64,000 nt of DNA from Tepidimonas aquatica (GTDB lineage: Bacteria; Pseudomonadota; Gammaproteobacteria; Burkholderiales; Burkholderiaceae_C). The position numbers were made by a program, and so were the translations under genes. The notes under the pieces were generated by a model, which searched no databases, was not told the DNA's origin, and saw only the letters and a program-made list of their open reading frames with translations. Shown here piece by piece: positions 46,262 through 57,769 of the stretch (its first letter is position 1; each line of letters opens with the position of its first letter). Location of the stretch: the NCBI RefSeq assembly GCF_007556585.1, contig NZ_VJNA01000008.1, positions 46,352-110,351 on the forward strand, in the 5' to 3' direction.

Positions 46262-47953
46262 ATGACATTCGAAGAACTTCAACTGCTGCCGGCCTTGGTC
46301 GAGGCCGTGCGCGAGCAGGGCTACACCGAGCCCACCCCGATCCAGGCCGAGGCCATCCCCGCCGTGCTGGCCGGCCACGATGTGCTGGCCGGCGCCCAAA
46401 CCGGCACCGGCAAAACCGCCGCCTTCACGCTGCCGTTGCTGCAGCGCCTGGCCACCCAGGGCGAACCACCCAAACGTGGTCAGTTTCGCCCGGTGCGCGC
46501 GCTCATCCTGACCCCCACGCGCGAGCTGGCGGCCCAGATCGGCGAGTCGATCAAGGCCTACGGCAAGCACCTCAAGCTGCGCAGCGTCGTCGTCTTTGGC
46601 GGCGTCGGCCTCAACCCCCAAATCGAAAAGTTGGCCAAGGGCACCGACATCCTCGTGGCCACCCCGGGGCGGCTGCTGGACCTGGTGGACCAGGGGCACC
46701 TGGACCTGTCCAAGGTCGAGATCCTGGTGCTGGACGAGGCCGACCGCATGCTGGACATGGGCTTCATCCACGACGTGCGCAAGGTGCTGGCGCTGCTGCC
46801 CCAGCACAAGCAAAGCCTGCTGTTTTCGGCCACCTTCAGCGATGAGATCAAGGCGCTGGCACAAGGGCTGCTGCGCAACCCCAAGCTGATTCAGGTCACG
46901 CCCGCCAACACCACCGCGCAGCGTGTGCGTCAGGTCATCTACCCTGTGGGCCGCGACCAGAAGATGGCGCTGCTCAAGCACCTGCTGGACACCCACGGCT
47001 GGAACCAGGTTCTGGTGTTCACGCGCACCAAGTTCGGGGCCAACCGCGTGGCGCAGTTCCTCAACGAGCAGGGCATCAGCGCCATGGCGCTGCACGGCAA
47101 CAAGAGCCAGACCGCGCGCACGCAGGCGCTCGAGGGCTTCAAGACCGGTCAGTTGCGCGTGCTGGTGGCCACCGACATCGCCGCGCGCGGCATCGACATC
47201 GAAGAGCTGCCGCACGTCATCAACTACGACATCCCCAACGTGCCGGAGGACTACGTGCACCGCATCGGCCGCACGGGCCGCGCCGGCTCCACCGGCGAGG
47301 CGCTCAGCTTCGTCAGCCTCGACGAGGAAGGCTGGATGATGGCCATCGAGCAGTTCATCGGCCAACCCATCGAGGTGCAAGCGCTGCCCGCGTTCATGCC
47401 CCCGCCGGATGAGAAGGCCGAGCCGATCGCGATGGGCCGCCAGGTGCTGTGGGGCGGGGCGGGCAAGCCGCCCAGCCGTGAGGTGATGGCCGCCGCCGCC
47501 AAGGCCGCGCGCCGCGAGCTGCAAGAGCGCATGCGCGCCCGTCGCGCCGGGGGCGCGGCCCCCGCGCCCAGCGCCGCCGCAGCGCCCACCGACGACACAC
47601 CGAACGATGCGGCGCCGGACCGCAGCCCCGACACCGGCGAAGACAACGACGCGCAGCGCGTGCGTATCGACCCCGAGGGGCGGCGCAACCGCAACCGGCG
47701 CCACCGCAACAAAAACAAGGGCAGTGGCGCGCCAGCGCAGGGCGCGGCTGGCCAACCACAGCGCCCCAATGCGGCCGCGCCGTCCCAGACCAAACCGCGC
47801 AAGCCCAACACGCCACCGCCCGCGCGCCAGCCCGACCCCTTGCGCACCGGCATCGATGCGCTGGGCGAGCGCGGCGGGCGCCGCAAGAACAACCGGCCCA
47901 AGGGGGGCGGCGGCATCGACCCGCTGCGCACCAGCTTTGGCCGCATCCGCTGA
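46262..47953 (+). CDS. rhlE: DEAD-box ATP-dependent RNA helicase, RhlE type
   Basis: 563 aa. Core motifs in order: [10 protein letters not shown] (Q), AQTGTGKT (I), PTRELAAQ (Ia), ATPGR (Ib), [12 protein letters not shown] (II), SATFS (III), [15 protein letters not shown] (V), [10 protein letters not shown] (VI), all within residues 1-340. A basic, Pro/Ala/Arg/Asn-rich tail (~390-563, with [13 protein letters not shown]) follows and should bind RNA. ATG 46262 (MTFEELQL) matches the family start; an in-frame ATG at 46244 adds six residues and cannot be excluded. Confidence 0.94.
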   Translation: MTFEELQLLPALVEAVREQGYTEPTPIQAEAIPAVLAGHDVLAGAQTGTGKTAAFTLPLLQRLATQGEPPKRGQFRPVRALILTPTRELAAQIGESIKAYGKHLKLRSVVVFGGVGLNPQIEKLAKGTDILVATPGRLLDLVDQGHLDLSKVEILVLDEADRMLDMGFIHDVRKVLALLPQHKQSLLFSATFSDEIKALAQGLLRNPKLIQVTPANTTAQRVRQVIYPVGRDQKMALLKHLLDTHGWNQVLVFTRTKFGANRVAQFLNEQGISAMALHGNKSQTARTQALEGFKTGQLRVLVATDIAARGIDIEELPHVINYDIPNVPEDYVHRIGRTGRAGSTGEALSFVSLDEEGWMMAIEQFIGQPIEVQALPAFMPPPDEKAEPIAMGRQVLWGGAGKPPSREVMAAAAKAARRELQERMRARRAGGAAPAPSAAAAPTDDTPNDAAPDRSPDTGEDNDAQRVRIDPEGRRNRNRRHRNKNKGSGAPAQGAAGQPQRPNAAAPSQTKPRKPNTPPPARQPDPLRTGIDALGERGGRRKNNRPKGGGGIDPLRTSFGRIR

Positions 47954-47977
47954 CCACGACGTAAGGACGAGACGACG

Positions 47978-48391
47978 ATGCGTATTCTGCACACGATGCT
48001 GCGGGTGGGCAACCTGCAGCGCTCGATCGACTTTTACACCCGGGTGTTGGGCATGCAGTTGCTGCGCACATCGGACAACCCGGAGTACAAGTATTCGCTG
48101 GCGTTTTTGGGCTACGACGGCGGCAACCCCGGGCAAGCCGAAATCGAGCTGACCTACAACTGGGGCGTGGAGTCGTACGAGATGGGCACCGCGTACGGCC
48201 ACATCGCCATTGGGGTGCCGGACGTGTACGCGGCGTGCGAGCGCATCCGCGCCGCAGGCGGCACCATCACGCGCGAACCCGGCCCGGTCAAAGGCGGCAC
48301 GACCGTGATCGCCTTCGTCACCGACCCCGACGGCTACAAGATCGAGCTGATTCAGCGCAGCTTCGACGCGCCGGGCGCGGGGCTGCGCTAA
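47978..48391 (+). CDS. gloA: lactoylglutathione lyase (glyoxalase I)
   Basis: 137 aa. Turns the methylglyoxal-glutathione hemithioacetal into S-lactoylglutathione. The metal ligands are H5, E57, H75 and E123, all in place ([39 protein letters not shown]). The length and lack of inserts match the Ni-dependent bacterial type. A Shine-Dalgarno-like AAGGACGAG lies upstream. It follows rhlE by 24 bases. Confidence 0.96.
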   Translation: MRILHTMLRVGNLQRSIDFYTRVLGMQLLRTSDNPEYKYSLAFLGYDGGNPGQAEIELTYNWGVESYEMGTAYGHIAIGVPDVYAACERIRAAGGTITREPGPVKGGTTVIAFVTDPDGYKIELIQRSFDAPGAGLR

Positions 48392-48407
48392 AAACCCGCG
48401 CCGCGGG
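48390..48407 (-). terminator. rho-independent terminator after serS
   Basis: On the minus strand CCCGC-GGC-GCGGG (48395-48407) is followed by five T (48390-48394), 18 bases beyond the serS stop codon and right at the end of the convergent gloA gene. The short stem and T tract make it moderate in strength; read from the plus strand there is no T tract. Confidence 0.55.
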
Positions 48408-48425
48408 CGATGGGCACCGGGCGGC

Positions 48426-50308
<1,883 letters not shown>

Positions 50309-50330
50309 CGCCCTCCCTGGCTGGAACGGT

Positions 50331-51428
50331 TCAAACGTTGAACAGGAAATTCATCACGTCGCCATCGTGCACGACGTAGTCTTTGCCTTCGGCGCGCATG
50401 CGCCCGGCCTCTTTGGCCCCTTGCTCACCGCCGTAACGAATGAAATCGTCGAACGCGATGGTCTGGGCACGGATGAAGCCGCGCTCGAAGTCGCTGTGGA
50501 TGACCCCGGCGGCCTGGGGCGCCGTGGCACCCTTGCGGATGGTCCAGGCGCGCACCTCCTTTTCGCCGGCGGTGAAGTAGGTGTGCAGCCCCAACAGCTC
50601 GTAAGCGGCGCGGATCAGGCGGTTGAGGCCCGGCTCGGCCAAACCCAGCTCGCGCAAAAATTCGGCCCGGTCGGCCTCGTCCATGTCGGCCAGCTCGGCT
50701 TCGAGCTTGGCGCAGATGGTCACCACCGGTGCGCCTTGGCTGGCGGCGTACTCGCGCAACCGGCGCAGGTGCGGGTTGTCGTCGCCCATGCCGTCTTCGG
50801 CCACGTTGCCCACGAACATCGCCGGCTTGGCCGTGATCAGGCACAGCGGCTTGAGCAGCGCACGCTCCTCGTCGGTCAATTCCACCACACGCACCGGCCG
50901 GCCCTCATCCAACACCGCGCGCACCTTGCTCAGCAGCGCCACCATCTTGGCGGCTTCCTTGTCGTTGCCGCTCTTGGCGGCTTTTTGATAGCGCTGCAAC
51001 GCCTTGTCCACCGTGCCCAGGTCGGCCAAGCACAGCTCGGTCTGGATCACCTCGATGTCGGCGATCGGGTCGACCCGGCCCGCCACGTGCACGATGTTGG
51101 GGTCGTCAAAGCAGCGCACCACGTTGATGATGGCGTCGGTTTCGCGGATGTGGGCCAGGAACTGGTTGCCCAGCCCCTCGCCCTGACTGGCGCCGGCCAC
51201 CAGCCCGGCGATGTCAACGAATTCGACGATGGCCGGCACCACGCGCTGCGGCTTGACGATGGCCGCCAACTGCTGCAGCCGCGCGTCCGGCACCTCCACC
51301 ACGCCCACGTTGGGCTCGATGGTGCAAAAAGGGTAGTTCTCGGCCGCGATGCCGGCCTTGGTCAGGGCGTTGAAAAGCGTAGACTTGCCCACGTTGGGCA
51401 GACCCACGATGCCGCACTTGAGGCTCAT
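50331..51428 (-). CDS. ychF: redox-regulated ATPase YchF (Obg-like)
   Basis: 365 aa. [17 protein letters not shown] (G1), [22 protein letters not shown] (G3), a helical insert (~125-200) and the TGS domain at the C-terminus ([41 protein letters not shown]). Belongs to the Obg clan but prefers ATP; linked to oxidative stress and ribosome quality. [11 protein letters not shown] is the family start. It lies 22 bases upstream of the rfaH-like gene and 36 bases downstream of the MOSC gene. Confidence 0.96.
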   Translation of the reverse strand: MSLKCGIVGLPNVGKSTLFNALTKAGIAAENYPFCTIEPNVGVVEVPDARLQQLAAIVKPQRVVPAIVEFVDIAGLVAGASQGEGLGNQFLAHIRETDAIINVVRCFDDPNIVHVAGRVDPIADIEVIQTELCLADLGTVDKALQRYQKAAKSGNDKEAAKMVALLSKVRAVLDEGRPVRVVELTDEERALLKPLCLITAKPAMFVGNVAEDGMGDDNPHLRRLREYAASQGAPVVTICAKLEAELADMDEADRAEFLRELGLAEPGLNRLIRAAYELLGLHTYFTAGEKEVRAWTIRKGATAPQAAGVIHSDFERGFIRAQTIAFDDFIRYGGEQGAKEAGRMRAEGKDYVVHDGDVMNFLFNV

Positions 51429-51464
51429 GTCGATCGATCCCCTGCTCGCCAAAAGCCAACGATG

Positions 51465-52367
51465 CTACCACGTGGCCTGTGTGCTGCCCCAGCCGCCCAT
51501 GCCCTCGTGCAGCATCTGGCCGGCGCCACCGCGCACGATGGCGTTCATGCCAAACGTGATCGCCCCCTTGAGCCGCGCATCGGCCCGGTAGGTGCGCAGC
51601 ACCGGGCTGACCCGATCGTCGCGCACACCCTGCTGCGGGTCGACGTCCGGGATGGTGCAGCGCGCGCACGGCTTGACCAGCTCCAGCTGCACCGTTGGAG
51701 CGTCGGGCGCCGCGCCGTCGGCCTTCAGCGTCAGCGCCCGCAAACCGTCCTCGCCGTGCGGGCCCAGACCACCCAGCACCAGGTTGGGGCGCAGCCGGCG
51801 CGCATCCACCGGCGGCTGCCCCAGCGCCTGCAAGCGGGCGTTGAGGCCGTCCAGCGCCGCGCGGCTCAGCACCAGCAGCGCAAAGCCGTCGCTGAAGGTG
51901 GTCGGGGCCTGCACGCCACCGGTCCACGCCAGCGGCGACAGGCGCTGCACCTCGGGATCGAAACGCACCAGCCGCAGCGGCCCCATGCCCGGCCGCAGGT
52001 CCGGCCCCAAAAAGTCCGTGAACCACTGCGCCGCCACGTCGCCCATGTCGTAGGCAGGCAGCTCATCGTCCCACACGCGCACGCGGCACGGCGCCTCGGC
52101 CGCCTCCAGCGCCACGTGCAGTGTCAGCATGCCGGGCGCGCGCAGCTCCAGCTGCCCCATGCGCAGCCGCGGCTGGATCAGCGCCATGCGTGGCAGCTCC
52201 CGCTGCGACACAAACTCGCCGCGCGCGTCCACCACCATCCAGCTGCGGTCCCACTCCAGCCCCTCGGGCAACAGCTCCACGCTGTGTAGCCGCAGCCCGC
52301 CGCACGATTTGACCGGGTAGATCCAGATCTCTTCCAGCGTCAACGGCAAAGGCTCGGTCGTTGTCAT
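51465..52367 (-). CDS. MOSC domain protein, YcbX-like (without ferredoxin domain)
   Basis: 300 aa. N-terminal MOSC beta-barrel (IYPVKSCGGLRLHSVELLPEGLEWDR, residues ~15-40) and a MOSC catalytic domain with the conserved cysteine in LVKPCARCTIPDVDP near residue 235, expected to bind molybdenum cofactor. YcbX of E. coli, about 370 aa with a ferredoxin tail, reduces N-hydroxylated bases such as 6-hydroxylaminopurine; the tail is missing here. It would therefore need a separate electron donor. ATG 52367 is chosen from the family N-terminus. Confidence 0.88.
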   Translation of the reverse strand: MTTTEPLPLTLEEIWIYPVKSCGGLRLHSVELLPEGLEWDRSWMVVDARGEFVSQRELPRMALIQPRLRMGQLELRAPGMLTLHVALEAAEAPCRVRVWDDELPAYDMGDVAAQWFTDFLGPDLRPGMGPLRLVRFDPEVQRLSPLAWTGGVQAPTTFSDGFALLVLSRAALDGLNARLQALGQPPVDARRLRPNLVLGGLGPHGEDGLRALTLKADGAAPDAPTVQLELVKPCARCTIPDVDPQQGVRDDRVSPVLRTYRADARLKGAITFGMNAIVRGGAGQMLHEGMGGWGSTQATW

Positions 52368-52448
52368 GGCACCGATTGTGCCGCAGCGCCGGCCAACAGC
52401 GCCAGGCGTAGAATGGGTGGCGTCACACACCCCCCTCTCGAGACCGCC

Positions 52449-53018
52449 ATGGGCGCACGCGACGACATCAGCTGGGCAGAGCTGAAGACACTGATCTTCG
52501 AGTCCTCGCGCTCGATTGCCGAGCTGCGCGAGCAAAGCAAGGAAACCGACCGCCGCATCGACCAGCGACTCAAGCAGCTGGAGCGCCAGCTCGGGCAGTT
52601 GGGCAACCGCCTGGGGATGTTTGTGCAAGACATGGTGATGCCGGCGGTGGTGCGGCTGTTTCAGCAGCAAGGCATTCCCGTGCACCGGGTCTACCCCAAC
52701 GCCGTCGCGCGCGACGACAGCGGGCAGGCGGTGATGGAAATCGACCTCTTGGTCATCAACGGTGAGCGCGCCATTGCGGTGGAGTGCAAAAGCCGCCTGA
52801 GCAGCGATGACGTGGACGTGCACATCGAGCGGCTGCAGCGCTTCAGGGCGTGCTTCACCGAACACGCCGACAAGGTGCTGCACGGGGCGGTGGCGGCCAT
52901 GAGCGCGCCGGACGAAGTCGTGCGCTACGCCGAGCGGCAGGGGCTGTACGTGCTGGTGCAGGCCGACGACGACGTGGTGGTGCGCAACCAGCCCGGCTTT
53001 GAGCCCAAGGCGTGGTAG
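52449..53018 (+). CDS. coiled-coil protein with PD-(D/E)xK nuclease-like domain (DUF3782-like)
   Basis: 189 aa. Residues ~15-60 are a charged coiled coil (SSRSIAELREQSKETDRRIDQ, LKQLERQLGQLGNRL). Residues ~85-125 have a strand-rich core with D99 in VMEIDLLVING and E112-x-K114 in AIAVECKSRL, the spacing of a PD-(D/E)xK active site. Such proteins are common in multicopy sets in cyanobacteria and betaproteobacteria and their function is unknown. It is divergent from the MOSC gene and 49 bases before the ubiH-type gene, with no clear partner. Confidence 0.72.
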   Translation: MGARDDISWAELKTLIFESSRSIAELREQSKETDRRIDQRLKQLERQLGQLGNRLGMFVQDMVMPAVVRLFQQQGIPVHRVYPNAVARDDSGQAVMEIDLLVINGERAIAVECKSRLSSDDVDVHIERLQRFRACFTEHADKVLHGAVAAMSAPDEVVRYAERQGLYVLVQADDDVVVRNQPGFEPKAW

Positions 53019-53067
53019 CCATGCCCCTCGGTCATCCAGCAACCCACAGCACACCAGGCATAAGCTG

Positions 53068-54222
53068 ATGAGTACGCTTTACGACGTCGCTATCCTGGGC
53101 GGCGGCATCGTTGGCCGCACGCTGGCGCTGCTGTTGGCGCGCGAGCGGCTGCGCGTGGCGTTGGTGCAGCGCCCCGCCCGCCCCGACGCCGCGCCCGACA
53201 TACGGGCGTACGCGCTCAACGCCGCCTCGCGGGCGCTGCTGCACAGCGTGCGCGCCTGGCCCGACGACGAGCGGCTGGCCACCCCCGTGCGCACCATGTG
53301 GGTGGCCGACGTTGACCCGGCCGCCGACAGGGGCGCGGCGCCCGAGCATGCCGCGCTGCGCTTCGACGCCACGCAGCCCGACGAGGCGCTTGGCTGGATC
53401 GTCGATGTGCCGGCGCTGGAGCAGCGGCTGCACCAGGCGCTGCACTACCAACATGGCGTGCAGCGCCTCGACGCCACCACCGATCCCCGCCCGCGCGCGG
53501 CGCTGACCATCGTGTGCGAAGGGCGCCACAGCGCCACCCGGGCGGTCGAGGGCATCGCCTACGACACCGTCCCCTACCCCCACACCGCCATCGCCGCACG
53601 GCTGCGCTGCGAACGCCCCCACGGCACGGTGGCGCGGCAGTGGTTTCGCGGCGACGAGATCCTGGCCCTGTTGCCGCTGGACGGCACCGAAGGCCAGCAA
53701 GTGGCGATGGTGTGGTCGGTGCCGCACGCGCGCGCGGCGCACCTGCTGGCGCTGAGCGCCGACGCGCTGGCGCAGGCGGTGCAGCAGGCGTGCGCGCACG
53801 CGCTGGGCACGATGACGCTGGTCGGCCAGCCCGCCGGCTGGCCGCTGCAGCGCTCGCTGGCGCGCCCTTGGGTGCGCCCCGGTCTGGCGCTGGCCGGCGA
53901 CGCCGCCCATGCCATGCACCCGCTGGCAGGCCAGGGGCTCAACGTGGGGTTGGGCGACGTCGCGGAACTGGCCCGCGTGCTGCGCGAGCGCGAGTACTGG
54001 CGCCCGCTGGGCGACCTGCGCCTGCTGCGCCGCTACGAACGCGCACGCGCCGCGCCGGTGGCCGCGATGCTGGGCACCACCGACCTGCTGCACGGCCTCT
54101 TTGCCCGCCCGGATACCCCCACCACAACGCTGCGCCGCTGGGGCATGCGGGCCGTGGACCGGCTGGAACCCCTCAAGCGTTGGCTGATCCAACAAGCCGC
54201 GGGGCAGCCGTTGACAGGCTAA
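53068..54222 (+). CDS. UbiH/UbiF/Coq6 family FAD-dependent monooxygenase
   Basis: 384 aa. FAD fingerprint ILGGGIVGRTLALLLARE (residues ~8-25) and the second FAD motif GDAAHAMHPLAGQGLNVGLGD (about residue 280), characteristic of ubiquinone-ring hydroxylases. Which ring position it hydroxylates (C5, C1 or C6) cannot be told by eye. Start ATG 53068; the open frame upstream overlaps the nuclease-like gene. The following gene, dsbC, starts 53 bases after its stop. Confidence 0.9.
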   Translation: MSTLYDVAILGGGIVGRTLALLLARERLRVALVQRPARPDAAPDIRAYALNAASRALLHSVRAWPDDERLATPVRTMWVADVDPAADRGAAPEHAALRFDATQPDEALGWIVDVPALEQRLHQALHYQHGVQRLDATTDPRPRAALTIVCEGRHSATRAVEGIAYDTVPYPHTAIAARLRCERPHGTVARQWFRGDEILALLPLDGTEGQQVAMVWSVPHARAAHLLALSADALAQAVQQACAHALGTMTLVGQPAGWPLQRSLARPWVRPGLALAGDAAHAMHPLAGQGLNVGLGDVAELARVLREREYWRPLGDLRLLRRYERARAAPVAAMLGTTDLLHGLFARPDTPTTTLRRWGMRAVDRLEPLKRWLIQQAAGQPLTG

Positions 54223-54274
54223 CATGCCGTGCCTGCGCCCCCGTGCCCATCCACCTTTGAAACACGACACGTTC

Positions 54275-55021
54275 ATGCCACCTTTCGCCACCGCCTGGCG
54301 CGCCGCTGCGTTGGTCACCACCCTGGGGCTGGCGATGCACGCCGCCTGGGCCAACGAAGCCGTCATCCGCAAAAACCTGGCCGAGCGGCTGCCCAACCTG
54401 CCCCGCATCGACGAAGTGCGCCCCACGCCCATGCCGGGACTGTTCGAAGTGCGGCTGGGCACCGACATCCTTTACACCGACGCCAAGGGCGACTTTCTCA
54501 TCCAGGGCATGCTCATCGACACCAAGGCGCGCGTCAACCTGACGGAGGAACGCCTCGACAAGCTGACCGCCATCGCCTTCGACGCCCTGCCGCTCAAAGA
54601 CGCCTTCACCACCGTGCGGGGCAATGGACAGCGCAAGTTGGCCGTGTTTGCCGACCCCAACTGCGGCTTTTGCAAACGCTTCGAGCGTGACTTGGCCAAG
54701 CTCGACAACGTGACCGTGTACACCTTCCTGTACCCGGTGCTGGGCAAAGACTCCGAAGCCAAGGCGCGCGCCATCTGGTGCGCGGCCGACCGCAGCAAGG
54801 TCTGGAACGACTGGATGCAGCGTGGCGTAACCCCACCCGAGCCCAAATCCAGCGCCAGTTGCGACACCTCGGCACTGGAGCGCAACCTTGCCTTTGGTCA
54901 GAAGTACCGCATCAGCGGCACCCCCACCACGATCCTAGCCAACGGGCAACGCATCCCCGGCGCCATTGGGCTCGACCGCCTCGAACCCCTGCTGGCCCAG
55001 GCCGGCGCCGCGGGCCAATGA
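54275..55021 (+). CDS. dsbC: thiol:disulfide interchange protein DsbC
   Basis: 248 aa periplasmic disulfide isomerase. Signal peptide residues 1-26 (cleavage AWA-NE), dimerisation domain (~27-90) and a thioredoxin-fold catalytic domain with the CGFC active site (C130-C133) and cis-Pro loop SGTPTTIL. A second cysteine pair near residues 174 and 205 fits the DsbC structural disulfide. The stop overlaps the next gene start by 4 bases. Confidence 0.95.
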   Translation: MPPFATAWRAAALVTTLGLAMHAAWANEAVIRKNLAERLPNLPRIDEVRPTPMPGLFEVRLGTDILYTDAKGDFLIQGMLIDTKARVNLTEERLDKLTAIAFDALPLKDAFTTVRGNGQRKLAVFADPNCGFCKRFERDLAKLDNVTVYTFLYPVLGKDSEAKARAIWCAADRSKVWNDWMQRGVTPPEPKSSASCDTSALERNLAFGQKYRISGTPTTILANGQRIPGAIGLDRLEPLLAQAGAAGQ

Positions 55022-56808
55022 GCGCGCCGGTGCACTACCGCGTCGAGGCGGCCGACCTGCACGCCCACCTGTGGCGCGTCACCCTCACGGTCGAGCGCCC
55101 GGCGCCGCGCCAACGCGTCAGCCTGCCGGTGTGGATCCCCGGCAGCTACCTGGTGCGCGAATTCGCCCAGCACCTGCAGCGGCTGCAGGCGCAAGCCGAC
55201 GGCGCCGCCGTGCCCGTGCGCGCGCTCAACAAAAACACCTGGGAAGTCGCCTGCGGCACGGCCCACACGGTGGTGCTGCGCTACGAGGTGTACGCCTTCG
55301 ACACCTCGGTGCGCGCCGCGTGGCTGGACAGCACGCGCGGCTTTTTCAACCCCACGAGCCTGTGCCTGCGCGTGCACGGACGCGAACAAGGGCCACACGC
55401 GCTCACGCTGGTGGCCAACGACGCCACCCGGCACTGGCGCGTGGCCACGGCCCTGCCGCGGGCCGACGCCGCCGGCCCACGCCACCGGGACTGGCGCTGG
55501 CCCGACGATGCGGGCATGGGCACGTACCTGGCGGCCGATTACGACGAGCTGGCCGACCACCCGTTCGAACTTGGCACCTTTTGGTGCGGCGACTTCGACG
55601 TGCGTGGCGTGCCGCACCGCTTCGTCGTCAGCGGGGCGCCGGCGGGCTTCGACGGCGCGCGGCTGCTGGCCGACACCGCCCGCCTCTGCGAAGCCGCCAT
55701 GGCCCTGTGGCACGGCCCGCACGGTCGGCCCCCCTTCGACCGTTACCTGTTCATGCTGCACGCCACGCGCGACGGCTATGGTGGGCTGGAGCACCGCCAC
55801 AGCACGGCGCTGGTGTGTGCGCGCAGCGACCTGCCGCTGGCGCCGCTGCCTGGCACACCCGCGCCCGACGCCACGCCCGCGCCGCCCAAGGCGGGCGATG
55901 GCTACACGACACTGCTGGGCCTCATCAGCCACGAATATTTCCACACCTGGAACGTCAAGCGACTGCGCCCACGCGAATTCGCCCGCTACGACTACGACCG
56001 CGAAAACCACACCGAACTGCTGTGGTTCTTCGAGGGCTTCACCAGCTACTACGACGACCTGCTGGTGCTGCGCGCCGGGCTCATCGACCAGGCCACGCAC
56101 CTGGAGCTGCTGGCGCGCACCATCAACCAGGTGTTGAGCACCCCGGGGCGGCACGTGCAAACGGTGGCCCAGGCCAGCTTTGACGCCTGGACCAAGTACT
56201 ACCGCGTGCAGGAAAACACCCCCAACGCCACCGTCAGCTACTACACCAAGGGGGCGCTGGTGGCGTTGTGCCTGGACCTGACGCTGCGTGCCGAGGGCCA
56301 CACCACGCTCGACGACGTGATGCGCGCGCTGTGGCAGCGCTGCGACGGCGGCCCGATGCGCGAGGCCGACCTGCGCGCCGTGCTGCGGCGGCTGGCGCGG
56401 CGCAGCTTCGACGCCGAACTCGACGCCTGGGTGCACAGCACCGCCGAGCTGCCCCTGCAGCCGTTGCTGCAGCGCCACGGCATCCGGTGGGTCGAAGAGC
56501 CCGCCCCATTGGCGCAGCGTCTGGGCGTGCGGGTGGACGAATCGGGCGGTACGCTGCGCCTGCGCAACGTGCTGCGCGGCAGCGCGGCCGAGGCGGCTGG
56601 CCTGGCCGCCGGCGACGAGTGGCTGGCTGTGCAATGCGGCCAGGACGTGTGGCGCGTGCACAAGCTGGATGACGTCGCCCTGCACGCACGCGGCTTGGGC
56701 ACGGATGAGCCTTTGCTGGCCTGGGTGGCGCGCGACGGGCGCGTGCTGCGCTGCGCGCTGCGCTGGCCCGCGCCAGCGCACACCGTCAAGCTGCTGCCGC
56801 CGGCCTGA
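55018..56808 (+). CDS. M61 family glycyl aminopeptidase with C-terminal PDZ domain
   Basis: 596 aa. Zinc metallopeptidase: HEYFHTW (H305, E306, H309) with the downstream Glu in FFEGFTSYY, and VWIPGSYLVREF in the N-terminal domain, both features of M61 glycyl aminopeptidases. A PDZ-like domain is at residues ~500-580 (LRNVLRGSAAEAAGLAAGDE). No clear signal peptide, so likely cytoplasmic despite the upstream dsbC. Start overlaps dsbC by 4 bases (ATGA), so translation is probably coupled. Confidence 0.9.
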   Translation: MSAPVHYRVEAADLHAHLWRVTLTVERPAPRQRVSLPVWIPGSYLVREFAQHLQRLQAQADGAAVPVRALNKNTWEVACGTAHTVVLRYEVYAFDTSVRAAWLDSTRGFFNPTSLCLRVHGREQGPHALTLVANDATRHWRVATALPRADAAGPRHRDWRWPDDAGMGTYLAADYDELADHPFELGTFWCGDFDVRGVPHRFVVSGAPAGFDGARLLADTARLCEAAMALWHGPHGRPPFDRYLFMLHATRDGYGGLEHRHSTALVCARSDLPLAPLPGTPAPDATPAPPKAGDGYTTLLGLISHEYFHTWNVKRLRPREFARYDYDRENHTELLWFFEGFTSYYDDLLVLRAGLIDQATHLELLARTINQVLSTPGRHVQTVAQASFDAWTKYYRVQENTPNATVSYYTKGALVALCLDLTLRAEGHTTLDDVMRALWQRCDGGPMREADLRAVLRRLARRSFDAELDAWVHSTAELPLQPLLQRHGIRWVEEPAPLAQRLGVRVDESGGTLRLRNVLRGSAAEAAGLAAGDEWLAVQCGQDVWRVHKLDDVALHARGLGTDEPLLAWVARDGRVLRCALRWPAPAHTVKLLPPA

Positions 56809-56826
56809 CGCAGCGGCCGCCCACGT

Positions 56827-57636
56827 TCACTGCCCGCGAAACTGCGGCGTGCGCTTTTCCAAAAACGCCGTCACGCCCTCGGCATAGTCGTGCGTGCGGC
56901 CCAGCGCCGTTTGCAGCTCGCGCTCGGCGTCCAGCTGCGCCTCGAACGAGCGCTGCAACGCCCCACGCAACAGGTGCCGCGTGGCCACCAGCGCACGCGT
57001 GGGCATGGCGGCCAGGCGCTCGGCCAGCGCCAGCGCCGCGGCCAGCGGGTCATCGGCCACGTCCCAAATCAGGCCCCACGCCTTGGCCTGGTCGGCCCCC
57101 AGCTTGTCGCCCAGCATCGCCATGCCCATCGCGCGCGCCAGCCCCAGCCGCTCCACCGTCAGCCAACTGCCGCCCGCGTCCGGAATCAGCCCAATCTTGC
57201 TAAACGCCTGCACAAAACTGGCCGTCGGGGCCGCGATCGCCAGGTCGCACGTCAACGCCAGCGACACGCCAGCCCCGGCCGCCACCCCGTTGACCGCCGC
57301 TACCGTGGGCACGCGCAGGTTCATCAGCGCCTTGGCCGTGGGGTTGAAGCCCTCGTCCAACACCGGCCCGGGGCTGATGCGCTGCAGCCGGTCCGGCCCC
57401 GGCGAAAAATCCAGCACCGACAAATCCAACCCCGCGCAAAACCCGCGCCCCGCCCCGGTCAGCACCAGCGCGCGCACCGACGCGTCGCGCTCCACCTCGG
57501 CCAACGCCTGCTGCAACGCGCGGTGCATGCTGAGCGTGAAGCTGTTGAGCGCCTGCGGGCGGTTGAGCGTCACCAGCGCCACTGCACCTCGGCGCTCCAG
57601 CAGGATTTCATCGTGGGCAGGGTCGGCCCTGTTCAT
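56827..57636 (-). CDS. enoyl-CoA hydratase/isomerase, PaaG-like
   Basis: 269 aa crotonase fold. GRGFCAGLDLS (about residue 65-75), an oxyanion/active region GVAAGAGVSLALTCDLA lacking the first hydratase Glu, and FSKIGLIPDAGGSW with Asp in place of the second. These are the marks of PaaG, the ring-1,2-epoxyphenylacetyl-CoA isomerase, rather than a simple hydratase. Start ATG 57636 gives a normal N-terminus. It is divergent from the second crotonase gene, so the pair may serve phenylacetate or fatty-acid catabolism. Confidence 0.85.
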   Translation of the reverse strand: MNRADPAHDEILLERRGAVALVTLNRPQALNSFTLSMHRALQQALAEVERDASVRALVLTGAGRGFCAGLDLSVLDFSPGPDRLQRISPGPVLDEGFNPTAKALMNLRVPTVAAVNGVAAGAGVSLALTCDLAIAAPTASFVQAFSKIGLIPDAGGSWLTVERLGLARAMGMAMLGDKLGADQAKAWGLIWDVADDPLAAALALAERLAAMPTRALVATRHLLRGALQRSFEAQLDAERELQTALGRTHDYAEGVTAFLEKRTPQFRGQ

Positions 57637-57769
57637 CGCATCGGTCTCCTCTCCAAAGTGAAACGACGTACCCGCTCCGGTGGGCACCGTAACCGAATCG
57701 TAACCGCCCCGCGACCGGCAGCCGCAGCGTATATAGTCACGGCGTCAACCCTGCCCCGCGAGGACTTGC

